Positions 9,699-18,689 of a DNA stretch of 64,000 nt are shown here, one piece after another. The notes under the pieces were generated by a model. The model searched no databases and had not been told where the DNA came from. It was given only the letters and a program-made list of their open reading frames with translations. The first letter of the stretch is position 1, and every line of letters starts with the position of its first letter. This DNA comes from Bacteroidales bacterium. Its GTDB lineage: Bacteria; Bacteroidota; Bacteroidia; Bacteroidales; Marinilabiliaceae. A program made the translations under genes and the position numbers. The stretch is taken from the NCBI GenBank assembly GCA_024401295.1, contig JAKSLG010000012.1:1-64000 (forward strand), given 5' to 3'.

Positions 9699-10451
9699 CT
9701 ATTTTGAATGTTGTTTGTCACAGTAATCTTGTGCGGTTTTGAGTTTTTCAGGTGTCCCTATGTCGAACCAATAGTAGTCATAAGGCAGGTTCACTTGGCC
9801 AATATTGTCATCGGCAGCAACACTGAGATATGCATCTATGATTGAAAATTTACGCACAGGAAGCCAGAAACGAATCAATCCTTGATCAATGACATGGAAA
9901 CCGCAAAATGCAGATTCGTGAAGGGCCAATGTCTCGACACTATTGATTCGTGGAAGGCGTTCTTCGCCCGTTGTCTTGTTTCGCCATCCCGAGAGACGCC
10001 CGTCTTTGTCGAAAAGAAGCTGGCGTGTTGAATTGCGCGTGCGTGTGAGCAGTGTCGCGGAGCGGCCGCTTTTCACATGAAGATTGTAGAACCAGTCGAT
10101 AGGCACATTGCAGAACACATCTGCATTTCCAACAACGATAGGCTTGTCGTCAGGGAAAAGGTTGAGCGCTTTGACGAGTCCGCCGCCCGTGTCGAGCAGG
10201 AAGTCCTGTTCGTCGGATATTTTGATGGTCATTTCCGGCCATTTATTCGCGTTAGCGTTTACGTAGTCGATAATCTGCTGTGCAAAGTGATGCACATTTA
10301 TGACGAGTGTCGTGACGCCACCTTTTGCAAATTGTTCTATTGCGTATTCAATAAGCGGCTTGCCGTTGAGCTCAACGAGTGCTTTAGGCTTTGTATCGGT
10401 AAGTGGCGCTAGTCGTGTGCCAAGTCCGGCCGCAAATATCATTCCGTTCAT
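9699..10451 (-). CDS. MurU-like sugar-1-phosphate nucleotidyltransferase
   Basis: A 250-residue nucleotidyltransferase. The N-terminal AAGLGTRLAPLTDTKPKAL is the nucleotide-binding signature; GNADVF contains the metal-binding Asp; IGTPEKL closes the fold. The compact length, with no hexapeptide C-terminal domain, fits MurNAc-1-phosphate uridylyltransferase (MurU), which makes UDP-MurNAc in the peptidoglycan recycling route that bypasses de novo synthesis. The start codon lies only 4 bases after the stop of the upstream gene, an AmgK-like kinase that would provide the sugar-1-phosphate, and this pairing is the main reason for the MurU call. A mannose-1-phosphate or other hexose-1-P specificity remains possible. 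Confidence 0.82.
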   Translation of the reverse strand: MNGMIFAAGLGTRLAPLTDTKPKALVELNGKPLIEYAIEQFAKGGVTTLVINVHHFAQQIIDYVNANANKWPEMTIKISDEQDFLLDTGGGLVKALNLFPDDKPIVVGNADVFCNVPIDWFYNLHVKSGRSATLLTRTRNSTRQLLFDKDGRLSGWRNKTTGEERLPRINSVETLALHESAFCGFHVIDQGLIRFWLPVRKFSIIDAYLSVAADDNIGQVNLPYDYYWFDIGTPEKLKTAQDYCDKQHSK

Positions 10452-10455
10452 TTGT

Positions 10456-11907
10456 CTAGTTGATTTTTACTGGTTCAACGTCCAAGAGTTTCTGCTCCCA
10501 ATGGTTGAGTGAAATCTCAACATCGTATGTCTCTTTTATCCATCTGGTTATCTCTTCTGCGCAGAATACGGAGCGGTGCTGGCCGCCTGTGCAGCCGAAG
10601 TTGACAGCCAGATTCGAGAATCCGCGTTCGATATATTTCTCGATGCTGATAGCCACAATCTGTTTGACAGGTTCGATGAATTCATTCATCTTAGTGCGCT
10701 CGTTGGCAAAGAAGTCGAGCACTTCCTTGTCACGACCTGTGAATGGCTTGTACTTGTCGTAGCGGCCTGGGTTTGGCAATGCTCGGCAGTCAAAGACGAA
10801 GCCACCGCCATTTCCTGTGTTGTCGGCTGGAATGCCATGCTTGTATGAAAAGGAGTTGATTGTGACCTTCAATTTTGTCGTGTTTGCAATGCTGAGCAGA
10901 CGCTCTGAAGTGGTGATGACGTTGAGAACGCGCATCAGTTCAGGCGTTTCTATTGGCAGCGGATGGTTGTCCATTATGTTGCTCAGATTTGCCAACGCAA
11001 ATGGAATGCTCTTTAGGAAGTGCGATTTCTGCTCGAAAAAGCCTCTGTAGCCATAGGCTCCCATAGCCTGCAAGATGCGAATGAGAACATAGGCATAATA
11101 GCGGTTTTCAAAGTCTGGACCTTGATTTTCGCCGAGCTGGCCGATGTAGTATGTGAGCATCTCGTCGCGCACGGATTGAGGAATGTCTGCTTTTGCATCG
11201 AAGAGCAACGAAGCAACGTCATATTGCAATGCTCCACGTCGTCCGCCCTGATAGTCGATGAACCAAGGCTCACCATTGACAATCATGATGTTACGGCTTT
11301 GGAAATCGCGATATAGGAAGTAGTTGCATGGCGCTTCGAGCAGATAATCCATTAGCTTGTTATAGTCGTTTTCGAGTGCCTGTTCGTCAAATACGACATG
11401 CGCCAGCTTCAGGAAGTAGTATTTGAAATACTGCAAGTCCCAGTTCATGCTCTGGCGGTCAAATGCCGCACGCGGATAGCATTTCGAAAAGTCGATATAT
11501 TCTGTTCCGGCAGTCTGGATTTTCGAGAGTTGATTCAGAACTTTCTTGTAGATGTTCTTCAGCTCTTGTGTGAACTCGCCGTTGTTGAGCTTGCGTTCTC
11601 TGACCAGATATGAATAGAGCGTCTCATCGCCCAGATCCTGCTGCAGATAGACTCCATAGGCGAGGTCTTCGCCATAGATTTGTGGCACATTGACGCCAGC
11701 CTTTTTAAGGCTTTGGCTGAAACTTACGAACGCAAGGTTTTCCTTTGCATCAGCATTATAGACGCCTATCGCCGGTCCACCTTCGCCAGTAAGGCGGAAA
11801 TAGCGTCGGTTCGAGCCCGAAGGTGGCAACTCTGTATGTTGTGATGGCATCTGGCCACTCCATTTCTGGTACAGGTTCGAAAGCAGTTCAATGATTTGTG
11901 AGTCCAT
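10456..11907 (-). CDS. AmgK-like amino-sugar kinase fused to a RapZ C-terminal domain
   Basis: A 483-residue two-domain protein. Residues about 20-330 form an aminoglycoside phosphotransferase-type kinase: SGSNRRYFRL is the glycine-rich loop, YRDFQSRNIMI the catalytic loop and FIDYQGGRRG the metal-binding DFG-equivalent. This is the family of AmgK, the anomeric MurNAc/GlcNAc kinase. Residues about 346-483 match the RapZ C-terminal domain closely, with GIPADNTG, FDCRALPNPGRYD and the phosphate-binding GCTGGQHRSV (about 438-447). In E. coli that domain binds GlcN6P and the RNA GlmZ; the N-terminal P-loop domain of RapZ is absent here. The fusion may couple kinase activity to amino-sugar sensing (inference). 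It sits 4 bases upstream of the MurU-like gene. Confidence 0.85.
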   Translation of the reverse strand: MDSQIIELLSNLYQKWSGQMPSQHTELPPSGSNRRYFRLTGEGGPAIGVYNADAKENLAFVSFSQSLKKAGVNVPQIYGEDLAYGVYLQQDLGDETLYSYLVRERKLNNGEFTQELKNIYKKVLNQLSKIQTAGTEYIDFSKCYPRAAFDRQSMNWDLQYFKYYFLKLAHVVFDEQALENDYNKLMDYLLEAPCNYFLYRDFQSRNIMIVNGEPWFIDYQGGRRGALQYDVASLLFDAKADIPQSVRDEMLTYYIGQLGENQGPDFENRYYAYVLIRILQAMGAYGYRGFFEQKSHFLKSIPFALANLSNIMDNHPLPIETPELMRVLNVITTSERLLSIANTTKLKVTINSFSYKHGIPADNTGNGGGFVFDCRALPNPGRYDKYKPFTGRDKEVLDFFANERTKMNEFIEPVKQIVAISIEKYIERGFSNLAVNFGCTGGQHRSVFCAEEITRWIKETYDVEISLNHWEQKLLDVEPVKIN

Positions 11908-11935
11908 CCTTATTCTATTCTTTGTTTATATTCCG

Positions 11936-14059
11936 TTAGTTGTCTTTTTGCTCCTGAAGCATTTCGTCGACGAGATATTTCGCACCCGCGAATTTGTCAA
12001 CGATGAAGAGCAGATAGCGTATGTCAACTGTTATGTTGCGGCATATTGATGAGTTGAAATACATGTCGCTCATCACGCCATTCCAGGCTCGGTCAAAGTT
12101 GAGCCCGATGAGCTCGCCGTCGGCATTGAGCACTGGGCTTCCCGAATTTCCGCCCGTTGTGTGGTTCGTTGCGACGAAGGCTGTGTGAATCTTGCCGTCG
12201 GCATCGGCATATTGCCCATAGTCTTTGGCTTTATATAGATCCTTCAGTTTCTCCGGCATCTCATAGTCCGGATTGCCGGTGCTGTTTTTCTCGATTATAC
12301 CGTCAAGCGTGGTGAATGCCTCATAGCTCACAGCGTCGTCTGCATCGTATCCGGCAACGTGGCCGTAAGCCACACGCATAGTGAAGTTGGCGTCTGATGG
12401 CAGAAGACTGTCCGGATAGGCTGCAATGAGTGCACTAAGGTAACGGCGGTCCACATCGTGGACTTTTTCAAGATTGTCAATGTTTGGACAATATGTGGCG
12501 ACGTTTCTGAAAAGCGTGATTCGGTGCAGCTCTTTCTGCAAACGTATTGCAGGGTCGTTTCTAAGCGCTTTGCCGACTTGCGAAATGTTCTTTTTACTGA
12601 TCAGTTTGAGCACAGCCGCTTCGTCGGCAAGAAGGCTTTTCGAGTATATTTGTCCGATGAGTTTTTCAATCGTCGTTTTGCCTTTGGCCAGCTTCTCTGG
12701 CCAGAAATCCTTGCGCGTATTGCGGCAATAGACCTTCAGCACTTCGATAGCCATCTCTTGCGAGAGATCCTTGTCAAAGTTGCGATAGAACTGCTCGATG
12801 TCTTTCATGTCGCTCTCGCTGAATTTCTCTTTGCTGTCGCTCTTGAAGTTGAATTTGCGTGCAAGCTGGCATAGCTCAATGCCTCCTTGACGAATGAGTT
12901 CTCTGTAGTAGTTGTCTATTATGAACCACTCGACGCAGTCTCTGTCGTAAATGCTTTCATATTCCTTGAGTATTCCTTTTGCATCTTCATTTCTCTTGCA
13001 TAGCTCCATTTCTCTCTGGCGCAGCTGTGCAATGGCGTCGGTCTTCTTTAGTCCTTTGATTTCGCCTTGCCATTTTTTCCATGCATTTGATGTCAAGGAA
13101 TTCTTGTATGCATATTGTATATCGACTTTTTCGCTCTTCGCCTGATGTCTGTTCATGACGTCGAGTTTTGCGCCGCGCATCTCAATCAAGCGGGGATAGA
13201 TGGCGTTTTGAATCTGCTCGATGAATACTGATGGCGAGTAGAGTTTTGTCGAACCGGGATAGCCGATGACCATGGTGAAATCGCCTTCCTTGATGCCTTT
13301 TGTGCTTATCTTGAGATGCTTTTTAGGCCTATATGGCACGTTGGCCGACGATCTCGGTGCCGGATTATTCTCTTTGTCTGCATAGATGCGGAAGATCGAG
13401 AAATCTCCTGTGTGTCGTGGCCATACCCAGTTGTCCGTGTCGCCGCCGAATTTGCCAATCGACGATGGCGGTGCACCTACAAGGCGAATGTCGCTATACA
13501 CTTTGTATCTGTATAGCAGATACTGATTTCCGGCATAGAAACTCTCGACGCTTGCGCTGATCATCTTGTCCTCAGCCATTGCTGCCGATTCAATTTCGCG
13601 GCATCTCTTCTTGATTGTCTCAGCCCGCTTGTCGTCGCTGTCTGCTGAAGAGATGTCTGCAAGAACTCTTTCCGTGACATCTTCGATGCTCTCAAGGAAA
13701 CTGACGCTCAGTCCGTCGCATGGCAACTCTTCCTCGCGGCTCATTGCCCAGTATCCGTTGGCCAGATAGTTGTGGGTGACGGACGATAGTTTCTGAATGG
13801 CATCATAGCCGCAATGATAGTTCGTAAGGAGCAGACCTTCTTCGCTGACCACTTCACCTGTACATCCTCCGCCAAAGATCACGACGGCATCTTTCAGCGA
13901 AGCATTGTTGACCGAATAGATCTCTTCGGCCGAGAGACGAAGTCCCTGTTTGTGCATTTCGTCGATGTTCCTGTTGAGGAACATCGGAATCCACATACCG
14001 ACATCGGCTCGCGCAAGCGTTGCAGCTGCAATGAATATTATCAGAAGAAGGCCTCTCAT
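11936..14059 (-). CDS. S46-family dipeptidyl peptidase, DPP11-like
   Basis: A 707-residue secreted serine exopeptidase (signal peptide 1-18, cleavage after ARA). Family S46 removes dipeptides from oligopeptide N-termini in the periplasm or at the outer membrane of Bacteroidetes. The catalytic triad is visible: His82 in NYHCGYDA, the Asp in RHTGDFSIFRIY, and Ser639 in GGNSGSPV. Cys66 and Cys83 match the conserved disulfide. Residue 657, eighteen after the catalytic Ser, is Arg (GLNFDRAW). In Porphyromonas this position is Arg in DPP11 (acidic P1, Asp/Glu) and Gly in DPP7 (hydrophobic P1), so DPP11 specificity is predicted. Upstream is maf, 3 bases away; downstream is the AmgK-RapZ gene, 28 bases away. 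Confidence 0.92.
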   Translation of the reverse strand: MRGLLLIIFIAAATLARADVGMWIPMFLNRNIDEMHKQGLRLSAEEIYSVNNASLKDAVVIFGGGCTGEVVSEEGLLLTNYHCGYDAIQKLSSVTHNYLANGYWAMSREEELPCDGLSVSFLESIEDVTERVLADISSADSDDKRAETIKKRCREIESAAMAEDKMISASVESFYAGNQYLLYRYKVYSDIRLVGAPPSSIGKFGGDTDNWVWPRHTGDFSIFRIYADKENNPAPRSSANVPYRPKKHLKISTKGIKEGDFTMVIGYPGSTKLYSPSVFIEQIQNAIYPRLIEMRGAKLDVMNRHQAKSEKVDIQYAYKNSLTSNAWKKWQGEIKGLKKTDAIAQLRQREMELCKRNEDAKGILKEYESIYDRDCVEWFIIDNYYRELIRQGGIELCQLARKFNFKSDSKEKFSESDMKDIEQFYRNFDKDLSQEMAIEVLKVYCRNTRKDFWPEKLAKGKTTIEKLIGQIYSKSLLADEAAVLKLISKKNISQVGKALRNDPAIRLQKELHRITLFRNVATYCPNIDNLEKVHDVDRRYLSALIAAYPDSLLPSDANFTMRVAYGHVAGYDADDAVSYEAFTTLDGIIEKNSTGNPDYEMPEKLKDLYKAKDYGQYADADGKIHTAFVATNHTTGGNSGSPVLNADGELIGLNFDRAWNGVMSDMYFNSSICRNITVDIRYLLFIVDKFAGAKYLVDEMLQEQKDN

Positions 14060-14062
14060 TTG

Positions 14063-14647
14063 TCAGAAATTCATGAGTTCGCTGAAGAGACGTTGCGTCG
14101 GCAAGCCCATCACATTGTGGTAGCTGCCTTCGATATAGTCGATTCCGACCAGGCCGATCCACTCTTGAATGCCATAGGCACCGGCCTTGTCGAATGGTTT
14201 GTATGTCTCAACGTAATGGTCGATGATGTCATGCTCAAGCTGGCGCATCATCACTTTCGTCTTGACTGTGAACGAGACCTGCTTGTCGCGTGTCGTGATG
14301 GCAACGCCGGTCAGAACCCTGTGTGAGTGCCCTTGAAGCATTTTCAGCATGTTGCGTGCATCAATCGCATTTTTTGGCTTCCCCAAAATCTTCCTGTCGC
14401 AAACAACGACCGTGTCTGCGGTAATCAGCAGAGAATCACCCTTTTCAAGCATGTCGGCATAGGCCGCCGCTTTCTTTTTTGCCAGATATTCAGGCACGTT
14501 TTTTGCGTTCATCTCTGGCGGGTAACTCTCGTCAATACCTTGTTTTGCAACAACTTCGAATTCCACACCCATCTCTTTCAGCAGTTCCTGACGGCGTGGC
14601 GAGTTGCTTGCAAGCAGTATTTTGAGGTTTTTTATGTTGTCGAGCAT
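14063..14647 (-). CDS. maf: Maf-family nucleotide pyrophosphatase
   Basis: A 194-residue Maf/HAM1-like house-cleaning enzyme that hydrolyses non-canonical or excess nucleoside triphosphates (dTTP/UTP or modified bases) to monophosphates. Visible signatures: LLASNSPRRQELL at the N-terminus, the KAxAxA-like AKKKAAAYAD, ITADTVV containing the metal-binding Asp, and the C-terminal FDKAGAYGIQ and YHNVMGLP. I chose the ATG at 14647 because the homologous protein begins there; the reading frame extends 65 codons further upstream without family similarity. It appears to be the first gene of the minus-strand run maf - S46 peptidase - AmgK/RapZ - MurU - nhaA, divergent from ddl. Confidence 0.9.
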   Translation of the reverse strand: MLDNIKNLKILLASNSPRRQELLKEMGVEFEVVAKQGIDESYPPEMNAKNVPEYLAKKKAAAYADMLEKGDSLLITADTVVVCDRKILGKPKNAIDARNMLKMLQGHSHRVLTGVAITTRDKQVSFTVKTKVMMRQLEHDIIDHYVETYKPFDKAGAYGIQEWIGLVGIDYIEGSYHNVMGLPTQRLFSELMNF

Positions 14648-14823
14648 GTTTTTGCATATTTTTCGATAAACAAAATTAGACATTTTTCTACATAAATATT
14701 CATTTTTGCGTATTACAATTCTATGTTTTTTTATCATTGATGCTGCTTTGACGAAATCTATGTCCCTTTTTTCGCCCCACTGAATACATTTTTCGTTAAT
14801 TTCGCGCAAAAATTTATTTGAAA

Positions 14824-15798
14824 ATGAAAAAGACCGTAGCAATTGTCTATGGCGGCTATTCTTCTGAGGCCGTCGTATCCGAAAAGAGTCTTGCAGGATT
14901 GCTGACTTTTATCGACAGCGAAAAATATAACCTCGTCCCTGTGTTCATCTCGCGCACCGAATGGAGTGCCGTAATCAATGGCAAGCATCTGCCAATCAAC
15001 CGCGAAGATTTCTCGTTCGACAACGAAGGCAAGAAGGTCAAAATCGACTTCGCATACATAACCATCCATGGCGCACCTGGCGAAAACGGACAGCTCGCCG
15101 GCTATCTTGAGATGCTTGGCGTTCCTCACTCAACTTGCCCTTCGCTCACGTCGGCCATGACGTATGACAAATTCGTGTGCAACAGCTATTTGCGCTCGTT
15201 CGATGTCTGCGTTGCCGATTCGGTTCTGGTCAAGAAGGGCCGTCCGTTCGACGTTGAGAAAATTGCTGCACGACTTGGCATGCCATGCTTTGTTAAGCCA
15301 AGTGCAGCCGGCTCAAGTTTCGGTGTGAGCAAGGTCAAGAGCATCGAACAGATGATGCCTGCAATCGAGAAGGCATTCACAGAGAGCGACGATGTCGTCA
15401 TCGAGTCCTTCCTCGATGGCACAGAAGTCACTTGCGGCCTCTATAAGACTAAGCAGCGCACTGTCATATTCCCTCTGACTGAGGTCGTTAGCAGCAACGA
15501 ATTCTTCGATTACGAAGCAAAATACACTCCAGGCAAGACTCAGGAAATCACTCCCGCACGTGTTCCTGACGACATCCGCGACAAGGTTCAGCAGACTGCA
15601 TCGCAGGTCTATGACCTCATGAACATGCGTGGCATCGCCCGCATCGATTTCATCATCTGCAAGGACAAGATCGCGCTCCTCGAGGTCAATACGACTCCGG
15701 GCATGACGGCAACGAGCTTCATCCCTCAGCAGATCAAGGCAAGCGGAGCAAAGCTCAACGACGTCTTCACCGAAGTGATCGAAGATATCTTGAACTGA
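14824..15798 (+). CDS. ddl: D-alanine--D-alanine ligase
   Basis: A 324-residue ATP-grasp ligase that joins two D-alanines for the peptidoglycan stem peptide. N-terminal VAIVYGGYSSEAVVS corresponds to the GGxSxEHxVS signature, with Ala in place of the usual His; the ATP-grasp core shows CFVKPSAAGSSFGVSK and the C-terminal LEVNTTPGMT with metal ligands Glu and Asn. The length is normal. The start is the ATG at 14824; a TTG two codons upstream is unlikely. A TAATTTCG at about 14798 may be the -7 box. The terminator at 15843-15875 ends the unit. It sits among cell-wall turnover genes. Confidence 0.93.
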   Translation: MKKTVAIVYGGYSSEAVVSEKSLAGLLTFIDSEKYNLVPVFISRTEWSAVINGKHLPINREDFSFDNEGKKVKIDFAYITIHGAPGENGQLAGYLEMLGVPHSTCPSLTSAMTYDKFVCNSYLRSFDVCVADSVLVKKGRPFDVEKIAARLGMPCFVKPSAAGSSFGVSKVKSIEQMMPAIEKAFTESDDVVIESFLDGTEVTCGLYKTKQRTVIFPLTEVVSSNEFFDYEAKYTPGKTQEITPARVPDDIRDKVQQTASQVYDLMNMRGIARIDFIICKDKIALLEVNTTPGMTATSFIPQQIKASGAKLNDVFTEVIEDILN

Positions 15799-15842
15799 GC
15801 AATGCGTTGAGGCCTCTTTTGGCGGACCTCACAACCCATAAT

Positions 15843-15875
15843 GCGGCATCCGGCTTCTGCTTGATGCCGCTTTTG
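15843..15875 (+). terminator. Terminator of ddl
   Basis: The 8-bp GC-rich stem GCGGCATC / GATGCCGC is followed by a T-rich tract. Confidence 0.8.
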
Positions 15876-15906
15876 CATTTTTTTTCCTGATTATTTCGTA
15901 GATTTG
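15871..15906 (+). promoter_or_regulatory. Promoter of the ThpR gene
   Basis: -33 TTTTG at 15871-15875 and an exact -7 TAGATTTG at 15899-15906, spacer 23 bases, 16 bases before the ATG. It overlaps the tail of the ddl terminator. Confidence 0.5.
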
Positions 15907-15922
15907 TGTGAACTGAGATAAT

Positions 15923-16429
15923 ATGGAAGCGCGATACCAACGAATATTCATTGCGATACGGTTTTCGGCCGATTTCTGCGATGCACTGCAGAATACCCAG
16001 CTCCTGTTGCAGAAGCGCGGCGTGAGGGGCAATTACTGTTCTCGCCAGAATCTTCATCTGACACTTGCATTCATTGGCGAGACATATCAGATTGAGGAGA
16101 TAAGGACTGCTGTCGGAAAAATCCATTTCCAGCCTTTTGAGATTACAACGGGCCGGCTCGGCACATTCGGGCTGCGCAGCAAGGTCATTTGGGCCGGCAT
16201 TGAGGGCGAGGAGCATGTTGAGTCTGTTGCCTTGCAGCTCCGTGCGGAATTGGAAGCTCAGGGCGTCAGGTTCGGCCCGAAGCCGTTCAAGGCCCATGTG
16301 TCGCTTTTGCGTCAGCCTTCGTCGATGGTCACCGATGTTGAGGTGGTGAAGGCAACGATGAGCGTAAGCCGAATCAGCATCATGAAGTCGGAACGCATTA
16401 ACGGAGAGTTGATTTATTCAGAGATTTGA
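15923..16429 (+). CDS. thpR: RNA 2',3'-cyclic phosphodiesterase
   Basis: A 168-residue member of the 2H phosphoesterase superfamily (LigT/ThpR). Both catalytic HxT/S motifs are present: HLTLAF near residue 47 and HVSLL near residue 120. FIAIRF at the N-terminus and KPFKAHVSLLR are typical. Such enzymes open 2',3'-cyclic phosphates on RNA ends and can ligate tRNA halves in vitro; the physiological substrate is uncertain. The length is a little under the E. coli protein (176). It is followed 9 bases later by an unrelated membrane-protein gene. Confidence 0.88.
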   Translation: MEARYQRIFIAIRFSADFCDALQNTQLLLQKRGVRGNYCSRQNLHLTLAFIGETYQIEEIRTAVGKIHFQPFEITTGRLGTFGLRSKVIWAGIEGEEHVESVALQLRAELEAQGVRFGPKPFKAHVSLLRQPSSMVTDVEVVKATMSVSRISIMKSERINGELIYSEI

Positions 16430-16438
16430 TGTCGGGAT

Positions 16439-18121
16439 ATGAGTAAGAGTCTGAAGTTGATAATAAGCGTATCGGTTTTTGCGGCCACTATCCTCTGGGA
16501 GATTTTCGAAGCTACACATCCGGAAATTCGCAATGCCAATCCGTTTCGTGACTCTTATTTTAGTGGTTATGTCTTTCTGTTGGCAATCATTCAGGCAGCT
16601 TCGCTGGTAACGATTGTTAGTGAAGTGTTTGCAGATAAAATCAACACCGATAAGCTGGATGGGTATGGGTGTTTGGGATTAATTCTGTTGTGGCTGTCTT
16701 ATTTGGGAGGGGTATTCGGCGTTCTTTATGTTTGTATGCAAGTTCATCTATCCATCATGCATTGGGGATACGATATGGAGAAGAAAAACAGCTACATAAA
16801 GCTCGGATACGTAGTTGATAAAAAGCATCATGCCGGAAGAAGGAGAACGCCGTCGTCACACATGATATATGCAAAGGTAGATTCGAAGAATACTGTATCT
16901 GCGGAGGTTGACCGAAACGACTACAATGACATAAACCTTGGCGACACGGTAATTGTCAGGGTGACAGATGCCGGCGGCTTGTTTATTTTGGAATGTAATC
17001 CGACATCGGAGATTATAGCCCAGTATAAGATACCCGTTCGCATACAAGATGGAAAGCGCATCGACACCACTCCAAAGGATATGTATAGCGATGAGGTAAG
17101 GAATAAAGCCTTGCAGCAGTCGCATACCGAAATAGGTCGTGTATATGAGATTTTAAATCTGTATTCTCGGCATTTTGTGCGTGTCGGCACCGATGTTGAA
17201 CATACGACGATACACGAATTCATCGAATCGGATAGATTATATGCCAAGGCCTTCAAGCGTTTGCAGGTGGGGAACGAAGTCGTGATCAGAGTGTCAGATG
17301 AAAAGCCTGAAATAAATGAGGTGTTGATTTGGATGCCAGACAAAGAGAACTTGAAGAGATACAAAGACAAAACGCCATATACGGTTCCACAATTTGCATC
17401 GAAATTTGAGAGAGGAATGAATTTGAGACCTAATGATGTGCAGACAGCCTTGCAGGAGTCGCACTTGCAGATGGGAAAGATTTATGACAAGTATAGAGAT
17501 GACAATGTCGGAGGCTATTTGGAAATAGGGACAGATGGCAGTTTTATAAAAGCCTACAAATACAATCTATGCGATTCGGGCCAGATGAAAATGTTCTCCA
17601 TGAAGCAGATTGACGACAAAGTGATTGTGAGAGTGTCGGACAAATACCCGAGAGTGATGACGTTGTATTCCATGAACCCAAACGAAGAAGAGCTGAATTT
17701 GTTGTCTGAAACCTCGTCGTTGTCGTTTGAAGATGTGGATAAACGGATAAAGGAGAAAAAGAAGAAGACAGAGTTCTTTAGCGAGGCTGCGTATGAGAAA
17801 CGGAAATCAGAGATGGAACGGGAAGGACTGATTCGATATTATACGAATTCGCATAAGCAGACCGGATATATATGGAGAATAGACGAAAGAGAGAATGCGA
17901 TAGCCATTGACATTGGCGTGACCGAGGATGACATTTGTACGCATTACCTGACCACGTCATACGAACTCCAGTATTTCAGGAATATGAGGATGAAGGTCGG
18001 TTATGCCGTAATCCTGCAGGTGTCCGACGATTATCCCAATAGGAATCGTGTCCTCAATTGGAACCCTTCGCGCTATGAAATCGAAACTTATAGGACACCA
18101 GTGAAGATGGAGACGAAATGA
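16439..18121 (+). CDS. Unrecognised membrane protein with four internal repeats
   Basis: A 560-residue protein that I do not recognise. The first 110 residues hold three hydrophobic segments (about 5-25, 40-62, 78-102). The rest, probably cytoplasmic or periplasmic, is made of about four degenerate repeats of roughly 100-110 residues. Each ends with a strand of the form VIVRVSDxxP followed by an aromatic/Asn-Pro segment: VIVRVTDAGG (about 163), VVIRVSDEKP (about 280), VIVRVSDKYP (about 400) and VILQVSDDYP (about 523). The linker is usually a helix with an xSHxQMGKIY-like sequence. This suggests a tandem beta-domain. It is co-directional with thpR with only 9 bases between, so it may be co-transcribed; its role is unknown. 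Confidence 0.65.
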   Translation: MSKSLKLIISVSVFAATILWEIFEATHPEIRNANPFRDSYFSGYVFLLAIIQAASLVTIVSEVFADKINTDKLDGYGCLGLILLWLSYLGGVFGVLYVCMQVHLSIMHWGYDMEKKNSYIKLGYVVDKKHHAGRRRTPSSHMIYAKVDSKNTVSAEVDRNDYNDINLGDTVIVRVTDAGGLFILECNPTSEIIAQYKIPVRIQDGKRIDTTPKDMYSDEVRNKALQQSHTEIGRVYEILNLYSRHFVRVGTDVEHTTIHEFIESDRLYAKAFKRLQVGNEVVIRVSDEKPEINEVLIWMPDKENLKRYKDKTPYTVPQFASKFERGMNLRPNDVQTALQESHLQMGKIYDKYRDDNVGGYLEIGTDGSFIKAYKYNLCDSGQMKMFSMKQIDDKVIVRVSDKYPRVMTLYSMNPNEEELNLLSETSSLSFEDVDKRIKEKKKKTEFFSEAAYEKRKSEMEREGLIRYYTNSHKQTGYIWRIDERENAIAIDIGVTEDDICTHYLTTSYELQYFRNMRMKVGYAVILQVSDDYPNRNRVLNWNPSRYEIETYRTPVKMETK

Positions 18122-18136
18122 CGAAAGGAACGATGC

Positions 18137-18526
18137 CTATTCGTCTTCCAGAAAATGCTTCAGCGGATCCAGATAGACGTTTTTCCATCCGTCAACGATG
18201 TCGTCGTAGTCTTCGTCTGGAATGTTCGTGTGAATTATCTGTAAGTCAGACTTCTGCGTTCCGTTCGGATAGATGTTGAATACGACGATCGACTGCTCTT
18301 CCTGATCACCGAAATACCACTCCTGTTCAATCTTTCGGTTCTCGACAAAGCTGATGTTGCGACCGCAGATGTCGCCTTCCCAAAGCTCAAATTCGCTTCC
18401 CGGCTCTGTGCTCATGACGGCTGGTGCGCCGCTCCACAGCTCAATTGCAAAAGGTTTTGTCAGCGCATCGTAAACCTCTTCGGGCAGCGCGTTGATTTTC
18501 ATCTTGATTTTGAATTCTTTCGACAT
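18137..18526 (-). CDS. SRPBCC (START-like) domain protein
   Basis: A 129-residue single-domain protein of the SRPBCC/AHSA1 superfamily: MKINALPEEVYDALTKPFAIELWSG is the start of the helix-grip fold, FELWEGDICGRNISF the central strands, and IVDGWKNVYLDPLKHFLE the long C-terminal helix. These folds bind hydrophobic ligands or partner proteins such as Hsp90 in the case of Aha1; the ligand here is not known. Predicted cytoplasmic, with no signal peptide. It converges on the repeat membrane protein with only 15 bases between the stops. Confidence 0.8.
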   Translation of the reverse strand: MSKEFKIKMKINALPEEVYDALTKPFAIELWSGAPAVMSTEPGSEFELWEGDICGRNISFVENRKIEQEWYFGDQEEQSIVVFNIYPNGTQKSDLQIIHTNIPDEDYDDIVDGWKNVYLDPLKHFLEDE

Positions 18527-18661
18527 CTCTTTTCGGATTTTTCTGCAAGTTATGAATTTCTGCTCGTATGGGCATTCTTTTGCACTACAATTTTTATCGG
18601 CACGATTGTTTAGGGCTGAGTTTTAATGCGATGAGGTGCATTCTGTGACCTTTTTTTGTCG

Positions 18662-18669
18662 TACCTTTG
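18662..18669 (+). promoter_or_regulatory. -7 box (TACCTTTG) of the NamZ-GH3 gene
   Basis: An exact TAnnTTTG match 20 bases before the ATG; no clear -33 TTTG at the usual distance. Confidence 0.5.
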
Positions 18670-18689
18670 CGCTCATCAATTGACGTGCT

